From Cymbomonas tetramitiformis (Eukaryota > Chlorophyta > Pyramimonadophyceae > Pyramimonadales > Pyramimonadaceae), in contig LGRX02028750.1 in assembly GCA_001247695.2 (NCBI GenBank), positions 1 to 22,147 of the forward strand: a stretch of DNA of 22,147 nucleotides, in the 5' to 3' direction. Below are positions 8,501 to 17,900 of this stretch, in pieces. Positions within the stretch are counted from its first letter, which is position 1. Every line of letters starts with the position of its first letter. The notes below the pieces were generated by a model, which saw nothing but the letters and a program-made list of their open reading frames with translations, did not search any database and was not told the DNA's origin. Made by a program: the position numbers and the translations under genes.

Positions 8501-11500
8501 CTTGCCAGCTGGTGACAGGTCCTGGCATGGATATCCACACACCATGACCCACTGCTCTCCACTCAATGCCCCTGCATGTACGAGGTCAATGAGGCTGGTG
8601 TCTTCGATGTTGCTGGGCAGTTGCTCCAAGTGGGCTGCCTCGGCACGGAACAAGTCGGGATGACGGCGACTGAGCGCCATGCACCTGGCCCTGGCTACCG
8701 TCTGGCTGGACTTCGAGATGTCCTGGTAGAGGTACTTGTTAACCTTAACTCCACAGCGCAAGAGCATCTCTAGTCCAGCACACAGGCCCCCACACGGCTC
8801 ATAGCAGACCACGCCCTCTTCTCTGGCTTCCTGGAAGAAGCTCTTGTCAATCACTCTCGTGTCGATCTTCTTCGGCACTTTGAGCTTATCACCCTCCATG
8901 GTCTCGTCGCCGTATATCGCTGGTGAGCCTCCGGAATGCATACCCCTGATCGGCCGTACCTGGCTGAGGGCATCCCAGGCGACCCGAGTCAACCTGCCCG
9001 AGCACCTGGCCACTTCCGGGTGGTCAGTGGCAAACATGACCCCCTTGTTACACTCCAGCTCTTCTTGGTAGTGTACATCAAACAGTCGATGGACTGCACT
9101 GGTCCCCAGCTGCTCCCTGACCATGTTCTCGCAGTAGTTGGCCACCTGAGCTTCTGGGCTTACTTCGGGGCCAAGTGGTGGCTCCCTGGTCACTTCCCAG
9201 CAAATGGCGTCTGTGAAGCAGCGCGTTGGCCTCTCGGCACGCCCCGCTTCCCTGGCTCGGTCCCCTTCACGGTCCAAACGGGCACCAGTCTCGTCTGCGG
9301 TGCTGGGCAGTGGATACCTGGATGGCACATCCGCGTTCTCATTCTTCGGACCTGGTCGGTACTGGACCGTGAACTCAAACTCCTGGAGGCTGATGGCCCA
9401 GCGCAGGTGTTGACCTTGTAGGTCACCCTTCTCCATGAGTGTTGTGAGCGGCGAATGGTCGGTGATCAGCGTGAAGTGGACCCCGTGCAGGTACTGTCGT
9501 AACGTACGGATGGCCCACACCACTGCCAGCATCTCACCCTGGAAGCTCGCGTACTGTCTCTCGGTTTTCGACAGTGAGCGGCTGATGACCACACAGATGT
9601 GTTCTACGCCATTCTCGTCCTTCTGCCCCAGCACTGCGCCAATGCCATGGTTGCTCCAGTCTGTGTAGAGGAAGATGGGCTTGCTGTAATCAATGGGCTT
9701 TAAACATCTCCCCGAACACAGGGCATCCTTCAATGCTTGTAATGCCTGGTCCTGATCCTTCCCCCAAGCTCCCTTGACATCCAACACTTCCTTTCTGAGC
9801 AGGTCGTTCAATGGTCGTGCCATCTCTGAGTAGTTGGGTCCCATGGGTTCCCCCACCAGACCTTTGTAGTAGTTCATGAGTCCAAGGATGGAGCGTACTC
9901 CAGTTTTGTCCTCGGGCTTGGGCAGCTCTTGGATGGCCTTGCACTTGATGTCCTGCGCGCCAATGGTGTTATAGCCGATGCGGTAGCCCAAGAAGTCCAC
10001 CGTGGCTGACCCGAAGGTTGACTTGCCCGAATGCAGACGTATCCCTGCATCCCCCAAAGTGCGAAGCACGGCTTCCACATCCTTGATGTGCTGCTCAGCT
10101 GTGTCTGAGTATATGCACACGTCATCGACGTACGCCACCGTGCAGTGTTGCAGGTGACGTAGCTCGTAGTCCATGATCCTGATGAAGGCTGCGGTTGCTC
10201 CGGCTGCTCCAAATGGCATGGATGTGTAGCGATAAAGCTGGTTGCCCCACCAGAACGCTGTCTTGTCCCTGTCCTCCTCAGTGGTCATGGGAATCTGGTG
10301 GAACGCCTTGGTCGCGTCCAGGGTAGTCTTGAACTTGGCCTTGGCCACGCGCTGGTAGAGCTCTTCTGGGCGATGTGGTAACGTGTTATCCTTGAGCGAC
10401 AACCGGTTCGTATTCCGGAGGTCGACGCAGAATCTCGTCGAGGTCCACTGTCCAGTGTCGTGATCCTTCTTCCCCGCGACCACCACGTTGCTGGCGTGTC
10501 TGCAGTGCTGCGAAGCCGGCTCGATGAAGCCATATTCCAGCAGTTCCTTGCAGTGCAGGTCGATGATCTCCTGCTCTCCCGGGCTGTATTTCATCGGTCG
10601 TTGGTAAGCTACCTTAGTCTCGTCCTTGAAAGGGATGGCGAAGGTCGCATGTGTCGCGCCCCCATGGTAGCCTTGGATGTCCTGCGGCTTGTTGGCGAAG
10701 CAGTAGCTGCACCTCCTTACCACGTTGCGCATCTCCTCCCAATTCTCCTCGGTGAACTCGGGGTGTCCTCCAAAGGTGGCATTGAGCTCGGTGTCCAGCC
10801 ACGCGGCCTCGTCCTTGGTGACTCTGGTCGTGCCCCCTGGCTGTAACGTGTCCAGCACTGTGTGTGGGAGCACCTCATCCTGCTCTGCCACCATAGCCTC
10901 CCATCCGGTGTCCCAATGGCGCGAAGACCTCTGGTCTTCCCAGGCGGTCCTGGCAGATCCGATCGGCGAGCTCGAGCACGTGTCCATCGTCAGCACGCCC
11001 TGAGGCTCCCCAGGGGCCACGACGGCCACCCAAGCAGCCACCGCTAGCAGCAGCAAAAGTTTTAAAATTCTGCCGGTACCCACTGGCTTAACTGGAGGGT
11101 GAAGGGTCAGTATGCAAGTCAACATCTTCCACCCCCCTTGCATACGGCCCAGGCCTCCTCCTGCAGACACGTAGACCACCAGCGCCAAGACTGACATCAC
11201 ATAGACACAGTGCGCCACTCGGTAGCAAGCGGCAGTGAACTGCAGGCGCTGCAGACGAGCGGCAAAGCGCGGCTTCTGCATGCGCCGCGGAACAGCGGCC
11301 AGCGTAGCCGGCCCGGCGGCCAAGATCCGCTGGGCGACCGCCAGCGCGCGACCCACCTGAGTCTCCAGCGCGGCGAATGTGCCACCATCTTGAACTGAGC
11401 CGGAGGATGGCAACCCACGGTGGACAATGTGGGCGCCAACCGTCAAGACGCACCCCAGAGTGCCAACCATGTGTGTGAAGTGCATGGCGAGCACGACGAG

Positions 11501-11842
11501 GCAGAACCGTATCAACGGTACGTACCACAGCCCACGCCGAGCGTGATGGAGCCCAGCTACCTCAAGAGCGCCCTTGGCCAACAGCAGTAGGTGCCTGGCC
11601 AGCGCCAACAGCACTCGCAGAGGCGCCTGTTGATGTGCCCATGGCTCGAGTGGCGTTGCGCGCACGGCCCACAACGCGCGTGCCATGGCTCTGCGGGGCG
11701 CCTCAGCGTGGAATGCCCAGCAGGCGACGACCTCACCAAGAAACCTGAATACCTCCATAGCCATCCATACTGCCATCACTGCAAAATGAGGCAGCTGCGG
11801 CCAATGCAAGCGCACGACGACCCCCACGAGCAGGAAGCACAC
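5387..11842 (-). CDS. pol: ORF2: pol polyprotein (TM region - RT - RNase H - C5 methyltransferase - integrase - PHD)
   Basis: This enzyme polyprotein has 2,151 codons. Hydrophobic segments lie at about 108-140, 204-227 and 258-277. Reverse transcriptase spans about 395-645, with catalytic D509 and YVDD at 571-574. RNase H spans about 718-845, with D728, E770, D795 and D838. The cytosine-5 methyltransferase spans about 1010-1340. It has motif I around PCGGLCAG, PCQ with catalytic C1106, ENV at 1150-1152, RLR at 1192-1194 and a C-terminal motif X-like helix. Integrase spans about 1570-1800, with zinc ligands H1583, H1588, C1618 and C1621 and catalytic D1650, D1711 and E1746. A PHD finger (C4HC3) spans 1948-1992. 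The first codon listed is GTG, and the frame is open upstream to 11995. The first in-frame ATG is residue 23 (11776), with G at -3 and +4. Expression is probably by -1 frameshift from ORF1, reinitiation or splicing. Confidence 0.93.
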   Translation of the reverse strand: MCFLLVGVVVRLHWPQLPHFAVMAVWMAMEVFRFLGEVVACWAFHAEAPRRAMARALWAVRATPLEPWAHQQAPLRVLLALARHLLLLAKGALEVAGLHHARRGLWYVPLIRFCLVVLAMHFTHMVGTLGCVLTVGAHIVHRGLPSSGSVQDGGTFAALETQVGRALAVAQRILAAGPATLAAVPRRMQKPRFAARLQRLQFTAACYRVAHCVYVMSVLALVVYVSAGGGLGRMQGGWKMLTCILTLHPPVKPVGTGRILKLLLLLAVAAWVAVVAPGEPQGVLTMDTCSSSPIGSARTAWEDQRSSRHWDTGWEAMVAEQDEVLPHTVLDTLQPGGTTRVTKDEAAWLDTELNATFGGHPEFTEENWEEMRNVVRRCSYCFANKPQDIQGYHGGATHATFAIPFKDETKVAYQRPMKYSPGEQEIIDLHCKELLEYGFIEPASQHCRHASNVVVAGKKDHDTGQWTSTRFCVDLRNTNRLSLKDNTLPHRPEELYQRVAKAKFKTTLDATKAFHQIPMTTEEDRDKTAFWWGNQLYRYTSMPFGAAGATAAFIRIMDYELRHLQHCTVAYVDDVCIYSDTAEQHIKDVEAVLRTLGDAGIRLHSGKSTFGSATVDFLGYRIGYNTIGAQDIKCKAIQELPKPEDKTGVRSILGLMNYYKGLVGEPMGPNYSEMARPLNDLLRKEVLDVKGAWGKDQDQALQALKDALCSGRCLKPIDYSKPIFLYTDWSNHGIGAVLGQKDENGVEHICVVISRSLSKTERQYASFQGEMLAVVWAIRTLRQYLHGVHFTLITDHSPLTTLMEKGDLQGQHLRWAISLQEFEFTVQYRPGPKNENADVPSRYPLPSTADETGARLDREGDRAREAGRAERPTRCFTDAICWEVTREPPLGPEVSPEAQVANYCENMVREQLGTSAVHRLFDVHYQEELECNKGVMFATDHPEVARCSGRLTRVAWDALSQVRPIRGMHSGGSPAIYGDETMEGDKLKVPKKIDTRVIDKSFFQEAREEGVVCYEPCGGLCAGLEMLLRCGVKVNKYLYQDISKSSQTVARARCMALSRRHPDLFRAEAAHLEQLPSNIEDTSLIDLVHAGALSGEQWVMVCGYPCQDLSPAGKLAGLEGRHSRLFYQAVRVLSTLQQLQPQRPPAYVLENVSPLSHRENSKIRKEVFPIINSVVGQPVSFDAARAGSYAHRLRAYWSNLFQNQQFNLVMERVDRPPDRYVRDILQRGWKPRRVVTGDRKPHYTANVVGEPMRVLPTILATQNSRAFRAPRAGTVVREGDDDEVGETREVNLDEKAVAMGYSAGELRAAHGMKDEELAGVLGLAMDRRAMELLYAIAEVSTTKLPKSEESEEEEHGTLVVIPITKATKVAATSEDTAEPVRAQLAEWITSSSGYTQQVARRLSHQDWEERLQRMCSRGQKGTQGLGTADAVPRRRQWKMPSMKLAGYEAHHRQAFSRPGDKPGDKPAETSSAPEWAPVTKEKEMRLPKLPDTTRMVAMLASVTNQESLRERHPDIHEDELCLAWIKTGGRVEVPKEEYHRVRKRAARHRWDELMGELYMVTVSGKELLVPKPCDRIQLVREYHERTGHWGIRRTLNLLWQRHYWAGIKQDVQAVVTQCQTCQRVKTHYAREEANLTPLEIKSFMYRWSLDLAWPTKRITKAGNQRVLVMIAHYTRFVVCVPIPDKEAATIANAFRYHVLSVFGAPAECLVDGGTEFEGEFSTLCEQCLIDRRVTSPSSPESNGLTERVVRTLKFCFKKMALDKGLDFEGDEMLWSLVLSYNAARQQSTGVAPFTLLFAQEATVPPDLRARPELDFGKQEEKTLADDLLQRAAIVKRLMVHAGCNLEIAQHRDTLRYEHRRSGSYEPKPHQFKAGDFVYIRQQPRSGMEVATKSAILKIVKVQRDGVVVLEDSTKLREKSTVQSIAPCHLQVKDQYDCSAAIPSKHLACEVCMRTDGEAAMLLCDTCNRGYHTWCLNPALDGVPEGDWQCPKCLGETVVAAAAEVSASIVDKMAAMELHLREKLGSDVVLLPADVGPHRAVRLGREDPWQALTSRQMLRKEGSMGDLPDRVAWGNQEELSRVITEVMPGFWHEGHRTILSRKCAEQHARARSLRKTSTVQAMSPEEVQKRGDVTQLSRAQVKIASQLDWGLE
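5858..6010 (-). other. PHD finger at the C-terminus of pol
   Basis: Pol residues about 1945-1995 show C1948-x2-C1951, C1963-x2-C1966, H1971-x2-C1974 and C1989-x2-C1992. This is the complete zinc-ligand set of a PHD finger, and W1987 is at the usual conserved position. PHD fingers commonly read histone H3 tails, so this may guide integration to particular chromatin. Confidence 0.88.
6443..7135 (-). other. Integrase domain of pol
   Basis: An HHCC zinc-binding motif is followed by the catalytic triad D1650, D1711 and E1746. The last two are exactly 35 residues apart, as in retroviral-type integrases. A basic linker and a GPY/F-like segment (about 1875-1912) follow before the PHD finger. Confidence 0.93.
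7823..8815 (-). other. Cytosine-5 DNA methyltransferase domain within pol
   Basis: Pol residues about 1010-1340 lie between RNase H and integrase. Motifs appear in the normal order: I (GGLCAGLE, 1018-1025), II (YQDIS, 1039-1043), IV (GYPCQDLS, 1103-1110, with the cysteine nucleophile), VI (LENV, 1149-1152), VIII (RLRAYWSN, 1192-1199) and a motif X-like end (LGLAMDRRA, 1321-1329). The spacing and the AYWSN after motif VIII recall Dnmt3 more than Dnmt1 or CMT. The order is not permuted as in plant DRM enzymes. Motif X lacks the usual GN pair. Confidence 0.88.
9308..10660 (-). other. Reverse transcriptase and RNase H domains of pol
   Basis: The RT fingers and palm carry LDATKAFHQIPM around D509, SMPFGAAGA at 541-549 and YVDD at 571-574, followed by FLGYRI. 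RNase H follows directly with YTDWSNHGIGAVL and TDHSPL, and ends in ADVPSR. The pattern is characteristic of Ty3/Gypsy elements, not Ty1/Copia. Confidence 0.95.
11003..11842 (-). other. Hydrophobic, membrane-like N-terminal region of ORF2
   Basis: The first 280 residues of ORF2 contain at least three stretches long and hydrophobic enough to span a membrane (about 108-140, 204-227 and 258-277). A weaker one lies near the start. Arg-rich loops separate them. The stretch at 258-277 is a near-uninterrupted Leu/Ala/Val run. No known Ty3 domain is recognised here. Confidence 0.55.
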
Positions 11843-11907
11843 CTGAGTGCGCTTCGCCCGCCTATCATCGGCGGGCTGCGTGCCCGGCTTCTCGCCGGGG
11901 CTGCTTC

Positions 11908-11995
11908 TCAGTAACGGGCGCGCCGGGCTGCAGCTGGCCCGGTGCCCCCTTGAAAAGGCCCCAGTGCGCTCTCCCTTCTCCTCTCCTCCCAGATC
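11908..11995 (-). other. ORF1/ORF2 overlap, -1 frame relation
   Basis: ORF1 ends with TGA at 11910-11908. The ORF2 frame, one base back, is open from 11995, giving an 88-nt overlap. It contains a purine-rich run and GGGGCCTTTTCAAGGGGG (11964-11947), but no canonical slippery heptamer in the ORF1 frame. The TTTT run could allow single-tRNA slippage. Confidence 0.65.
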
Positions 11996-14900
11996 TCATC
12001 ATAACTTCGGTGTCTCTGGGGAGCTTGCGACGCGCCCATGCCGGCATGCCGACTGCGAGACGCGTCCTGACGATGAGCGCCTTCCTCGGGGCTAGGAGAT
12101 CTCCTCCTGCGCTGACCAGCCCGTGGCGAACTCTGCTGTGCGGCACCCCCAGTTGGAATATGCGGGCGCGCTGCAGGCTGGCCTGAAGGTCGAGTGTCGA
12201 CATGCGCAACGAAGCCACTGGAACGCTCCGGGCTGCTGGGTGCTGTAGAGCTCGGGGTTGATGGCACGTATGAAACGGAGTCCGGCTCTTGTCCCGGGAC
12301 AGCCGGAGGCACGGCTTCAGTCTGCTGCGTGCAGACGGAATGTGCAGGGGATCTCAGAATGTCGTGGATTGAATGGTGCTCAGGTCTCTGTGCCATGTTG
12401 CACTCCAAGCCCATGGTCGATATCCCGCCGAGGACTCGGCCAGAGTAGGGTGTCGGCGTGGTCGTGGCTTGCGTGCCCATGGTCGATATCCCGCCGAGAA
12501 CTCGGCCAGTGTAGGGCGCCGGCGTGGTCGTTCTCGCCCCAATCCTCGCAGTTGCGTGGGCAGTGCGAGGTCGTTCTTCATGTTCTCTGATGATCGCCTG
12601 ACGCGCCTGTATCGATTCCGAGAGAGCCGCCATGGCGAGGTGGTTTGCTGCGACCTCGGCCTCCCTCCGCGCCAAACTGGCAGACAGCCCAACCAGTCTT
12701 TCACCGATGACCTCCACTTCATCTTCTGTCAGCGGCGACGGTGTCCTGGTGCGACCCGTGTGAGTGCTCACACCCTCAACAGCTGCGGGGTCGGAAGAGT
12801 ATCCTGAGATGCTGTCGTCTTCCTCCTCACTTCCTGCATCCCCTCCCTCGATTGGGTCCAGGTTTCTCATGAAGTCGTTTCGAAGACGCGCCTGCACCTC
12901 TGCCCGACGTGCCTCAGCCAGCAACGCCGGGCCCACCGAGGACGTGAACGCAGACAATGGTTCTCGGTGCATCACCGCCACCTTGTTCCAGGTCTCCCAG
13001 CTGCAGCAGTCAAACTTGCGCGTGCCTGAGGAGAGGTACTCCAAGGTGAACGCCATGCTGCTGGGCCCCTGCTCACTGTAGTAGCGATTGTCCTCAAAGA
13101 GGTAATACACGGCCTTGGACCGGGCGTTGGCACGGGTCTTGAAAACCCGTAGGGTGCCCTGCCGTGGGCCATCGCTCAAATGGCTTCTGGCGATCTCCAA
13201 GAGCTGAGTGCGATCAACCAGATGTGTCATATGTTTCTGCAAGGTGCCGAGGAGTCCTCCCGTGCAGCCCTTCGACTGCCCACCCAGAGGCAGAAACTCT
13301 TCCCTTTGTCCCACTCCTGCGGAGGAAGCGTACCGGTGCAGGGTCTGGCTGCTGAGTTGCTGCGTGTGCACCCCCCTTCCTCGCTGCGCGAAGGGCTTCC
13401 CGAGCTGGAACTCGATCTTGCCCATGAAGCAACGGTACTGGATGAGGAAGACCGTCTGTCCCTGCAGCGCCATGAACTCCGAGATCTCTCCCAGATCCAG
13501 CCAGTTGGCTTCTCCAGCTGTGTTCTCGCTGTGAGTGGGCGACTCCGGCTCGTAGGTGCCCTGGAACACTGCAGCGTGGTAATCCAACATGGCAGGGTCG
13601 AAGACGCCGTTGGGCCAGGTTTGATGCCGTAAACGAAGCGGTGCAGAAGATGGTGGCGGTGCGGAGCCAGATGGCCCTGCCTCATCCCCCCTGACCGTCT
13701 TCGACGTCTTGAGAGTCTTGGATGTGCGCACTGGAGGGTTTCTTCTGGCCCCATAAGTGTCCAGCGCGTCCCGTGCTTGCTCCTCTGTCTTGCATGCTCC
13801 GAGCATCACTCTCGGGTTGTCCCCCAGATGCAGGTACTCCACGGCGGCAGCGTTCGTGCTAAACACCTCGCCATTGCCTCCTTCCCCATCTGTCACCGGG
13901 TAGAACTTCCCCACCTTGTCCGCTGCGTCTGACAGCGTGAGCTGCGGGGTCACATTCACCTCGCTCGCCACCTCCATATCGTACCTCACCTTCAGACGAG
14001 CTCGAAGGTCAACGATGTCCACTCGCTGTACATACTTTAGGTGCTGGTACTGCCAGCGCTGGTCCTTCTCATAGTAAAAAGGCAGCTGGAACTCGCCAGT
14101 CATCTTGCCCATGGGGTTCATGATGGTGACGCCTTCCATGGTGTGACGTACCATGCGCTCCATGAGATCCCATTGGGCGCGAGTGTGCTCGCTGAGTACG
14201 CAGAACTGGCGCGCCACCTTGTCCCCCATGAGCTTGCCCGTCACGACTCCTGGGTACGTCTGATGGGTGTTGAGGACCTCCTGAACACTCGCCATCGTGT
14301 ACCTTCCTGCCTCCCGATGGGCACCACAGTCAGGGCGTGGGACCTGGTCGTTGTCCTTCCTGCCGCTCGGCCTCGTGGTCCAGGTTTCTGAGGGTATCTT
14401 CGTCTCCTTGTCAACCTTCTGGTCCACCAACGTAAAGTCGGGCCACAGTAGCTCCGTCTCCAGGATGGTCTTGTATTCTCCACATCGCGGGAACTTGACC
14501 TGCACAAATTCTGCGTCTACACCACCTCCATCGCCCTCTTCGCAGAGTGTGCACAGACGAGCATAGCCCGTGCGGTCGATGTACAAGCGCTGCTGAGACC
14601 AGCTACTCTCCTTGTCTTGGTAGTCCCACGGGTTCTCTGCCATGCCCCCCCATGGCTGTACGCTGGCCAGCTTGAAGGCAGCTTCGCTCTCGGCCTCCTG
14701 CCTCAGCGTGAGGTCTGGATAGCGAGGGTCTGACTGAGTTGTGGTCAGGCTGGCTTGAGTGCGGGACTCCCTCGCATCTGGCTCTTCAGCACTGGACCAC
14801 TCACCCCTGGTCGCCACATTGGCTTCCCGCTGGCTGCGTGATGATGCTTGTAGCATGCCCAGCATCTGGTCTGTCAAGGACGTACCAGGCGGAGGAGGTT

Positions 14901-17900
14901 CGTACGTTGCGTTCTCGGCGTGTAAGCTGACCCGCCCAGTGAGCTCGACTTGCATCATTGAGCTGGGTTTCAAGAAGCCTGCCTCCACCATGGACTGGCA
15001 GCGCGCCTCGAGCCTCTCCCTCTCATCCGAGTTGAACCTTCTCAGCCTCATCTCCTCTAGCCATGACGCCAGGCTCTCCATCAGCTCAGGGTGGTTTCGC
15101 GAGAATGCACAGGGTGCAGGCGCACACCTCTCCCCTGCGAGGGCCAGACGGTCTTCTCCCCTTGCGCCCAGGGACACTGCTTCACGTGGTGGTAGCTCGC
15201 AATCATCAAAAGCGGGGGCAAGAGTGCGCGCTGCCGTGGCATCAACGTCAAAGATCTCGGTCGCCAGGCACACTCTCGGGTCTTCATTCCGCTTGCTCCT
15301 TGCATCGACGGGCGGCGTCAACTCGATCAATGGCAACGTGACCTTCTCCTTCATGCCCAGTGACACCGCGGCCTCAGAAGTAGCAATGCCTCTGTAGAGG
15401 TCGATGGTCAACTTGAGGGCGTTCTTCAGGGGTCCAGTGCCCACCAAGAAGTCCCACGTCGTGTCATTGGTGTAGGTGACGAAGGCGTGGAGACGATGCA
15501 GAGTCATGTACGGCGTGCCCGCGGCGAGAACCACATCCACGTAGCAGTACTTCGTGAATTCCGCAGGGCTGCCATCACATCTCGCCACCCTGGCCCCTGT
15601 CTCTGCATCAAAGATGGTCAAGCCCAACCTGTTGGCTGTCCTGATTGGGATGATGTTGCAGTTGGCCCCCGTGTCCAGGAGAAGCGCTTTGTACAACATA
15701 AGCAAGCCTCCAGAGGCCACCAGCGCCATTCCTTGTGCCAGAGAATCGTTCAGGAGCTTGCATACAGGCTGGACCTGCGCCATGGCAGTGAGCTGTTCCT
15801 CTGTAAGGCCACTGAGCATCTTCTTCTTCAATAGCTCGTACGCTTTAGCGTCCATGGTCCCTGCGTGCAGCTCACCCCTCTCGCTGAAGTCTCTCACCCC
15901 GTAGCTCTCCTGGACGGTGGCCGCTGCAGCTGTCACACGCACCGTCGTCCTCTCCTTCCTGGGCTGCTCCACCATGTCCTCCGGCATCTCATCCAGAGGA
16001 ATCTCTTCTTCGTCACTGTCGTCGCCCGACTCCATGCCCGGGCAGTCGTCATCCTCATCGCTGATGTCCTGGCAGTCTGCTGCTGAGGCTGTCTGCACGG
16101 GGAGCTGGTTGTTCTCGGCCAGTTCCACCAAGGTCTCCACACCCCTTGGAGCTGTTATGCGACCTTCTGCTACGAGTCCAGCAGCTAGCTTGCGGAAAGC
16201 TGCTCCCAGGCTCTTGATCACAGAGGCCATGAGCTGCACCTTCCTCTGCATCTCGTCCGCCGCAGGCGCCATGGGCACCTGTGCGTCTGCCTCGTACTCC
16301 TCGGGTGTCTTCACTGGGAAGCCCCTCATGCGCTGGGTACTTCCCAGGGCTACTGCTGGAGCCGCCGTGAGTTCAAACTCCACACTCTTGCACAGCGTCT
16401 CGGGGAGTGCCCCCAGACCCAAGGTGTTGAGGGCGCTCGAGAGCTCCTCTTCGCCCATCTCCTCGGCCATGGCTGTGAGTAACTCGGTTGGAGGGCCAGA
16501 CGACACTCCTACCCCTGCGCTGCCATGGTGGTGCGCGCTTGCATCGACGGTGTGCGTCTCCCTCTCCGCGACGTGCGCTGCGACTGGTTCCCCGTCGGAG
16601 CCCTCATCCTCGGACAGCACCTGCGACTTCACGCTGCCCGCACGACTGGCCGTCTTCCTAGCAGCCACCATGCCCTGGTACTCTGCTTTCAACGCCTCGG
16701 GATTGCCAGTGGTGCTCTTCTGCTTGTCCTCTGGTGGCTGTTTGGCTCTGTACTTGTCCTTCTCTTCGTTGGACAGCTGCTGCCAGTCCGTCACCAGGAT
16801 GCCCCAGTCAGAGTTCTTGAAGCGGTTCTTCAGGTTGTACATGCGCAGAGCGGCGTTCTCCGCGTCCCACCACTTGCTGGAACCAAGCCTGCTTTCGTGG
16901 AATCCAGCAGGCATCTTGACGTGTTTATAACCACTCCTGCACTGCTCGGGGTCGGACTCATGCCAGCCCCCTCCAAAGCAGCGCAAGCACTTGGGCTTGT
17001 CGTTCGTACGCACGCCCTCTGCTGGCGGTGGCGTCTTGTTGTAGGAGGCCTTCTTAGCTCTTTCGGCCACATTCACCTCCTTCTTCATCTTCTTAGAAGG
17101 TGATGCATCTACCTTCTTGCTGTTCTCTGGTTCGCCTGACTGCGCCACCTCAGAGGACTCAATCTTCTTAATCGAGTTCTTTATGGCCTTGAGGTCAAGG
17201 CCATGCTGTCGCGCCTCCCAGGTGGAGTACTGGCAGCCACATCGTCTGGTGATCTCCTGGAGGAAGGTGAGGATCCAAGACTCTGCATCGCCCTTGAGCT
17301 TGTCTTGAACCTCGACGATGGCCTCCAGGTCCTTCCAGGTCACCCGAGTGGGTGGCGGGAACTGTGCCCTCAGTTGCTCCTTCACCCGCGTCTGGAAGAT
17401 CTTGATGCGCAGGTTGTCTACGCAGTCCTCGATGAAGGTACGCAGCGCTTCATCGCTCAACACCTTCCCAGTGTTGAGCTGCATTTCCCTGCGTTGGCAC
17501 ATCTTCATGTAGGTCAGACCATCCTGCCCCACCTCCTGTGGCTTCTGTGTCAACAGATCCACTTTCTCTTGAGTCCCTTTCATCATGAACTTCTTGTCAA
17601 GGGCAGCGATGAAGCCCCTGAGCGCATAGAAGTACTGGGTATCACGGGTGCCATCACGTCCCGTCAAGCCTTTCAGGGAGGTTCCATCAGTCAGATATTC
17701 GTCGGAAACCTCCCCTTGGGTGTCTTGGTTTGTCACCGGCCTCGCTATCACCCACGTGGTGCCAGCGTTCATCTCATTGAAAGGGGGTCTAGCGCACGGG
17801 ATGGTACCCTCGAGTGGGCCATGCTCGCTAGTGTCCTTCAGGACTCGGTCCATGTTGGAGGTCACTACCCCCCCTCTTTCATAGTTCTCGCGCCACCAGC

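Noticed and set aside
7823..8815. Plant DRM-type (permuted) methyltransferase
   Set aside because: Motifs occur in the ordinary order I, IV, VI, VIII, X, whereas DRM enzymes have the C-terminal motifs first.
11840..11842. GTG as the true start of ORF2 (and GTG at 18324 for ORF1 and 5540 for ORF3)
   Set aside because: A eukaryotic nuclear gene is not expected to start at GTG. All three frames remain open upstream of these codons, so they are only nominal limits.
15917..16930. Plus-strand open frame of 337 codons, and others at 14759-15397, 17203-17913 and 8936-9421
   Set aside because: They lie exactly antisense to ORF1 or ORF2, whose minus-strand frames carry real domains. They are Ser-rich and low in complexity, as expected from GC-rich antisense frames.
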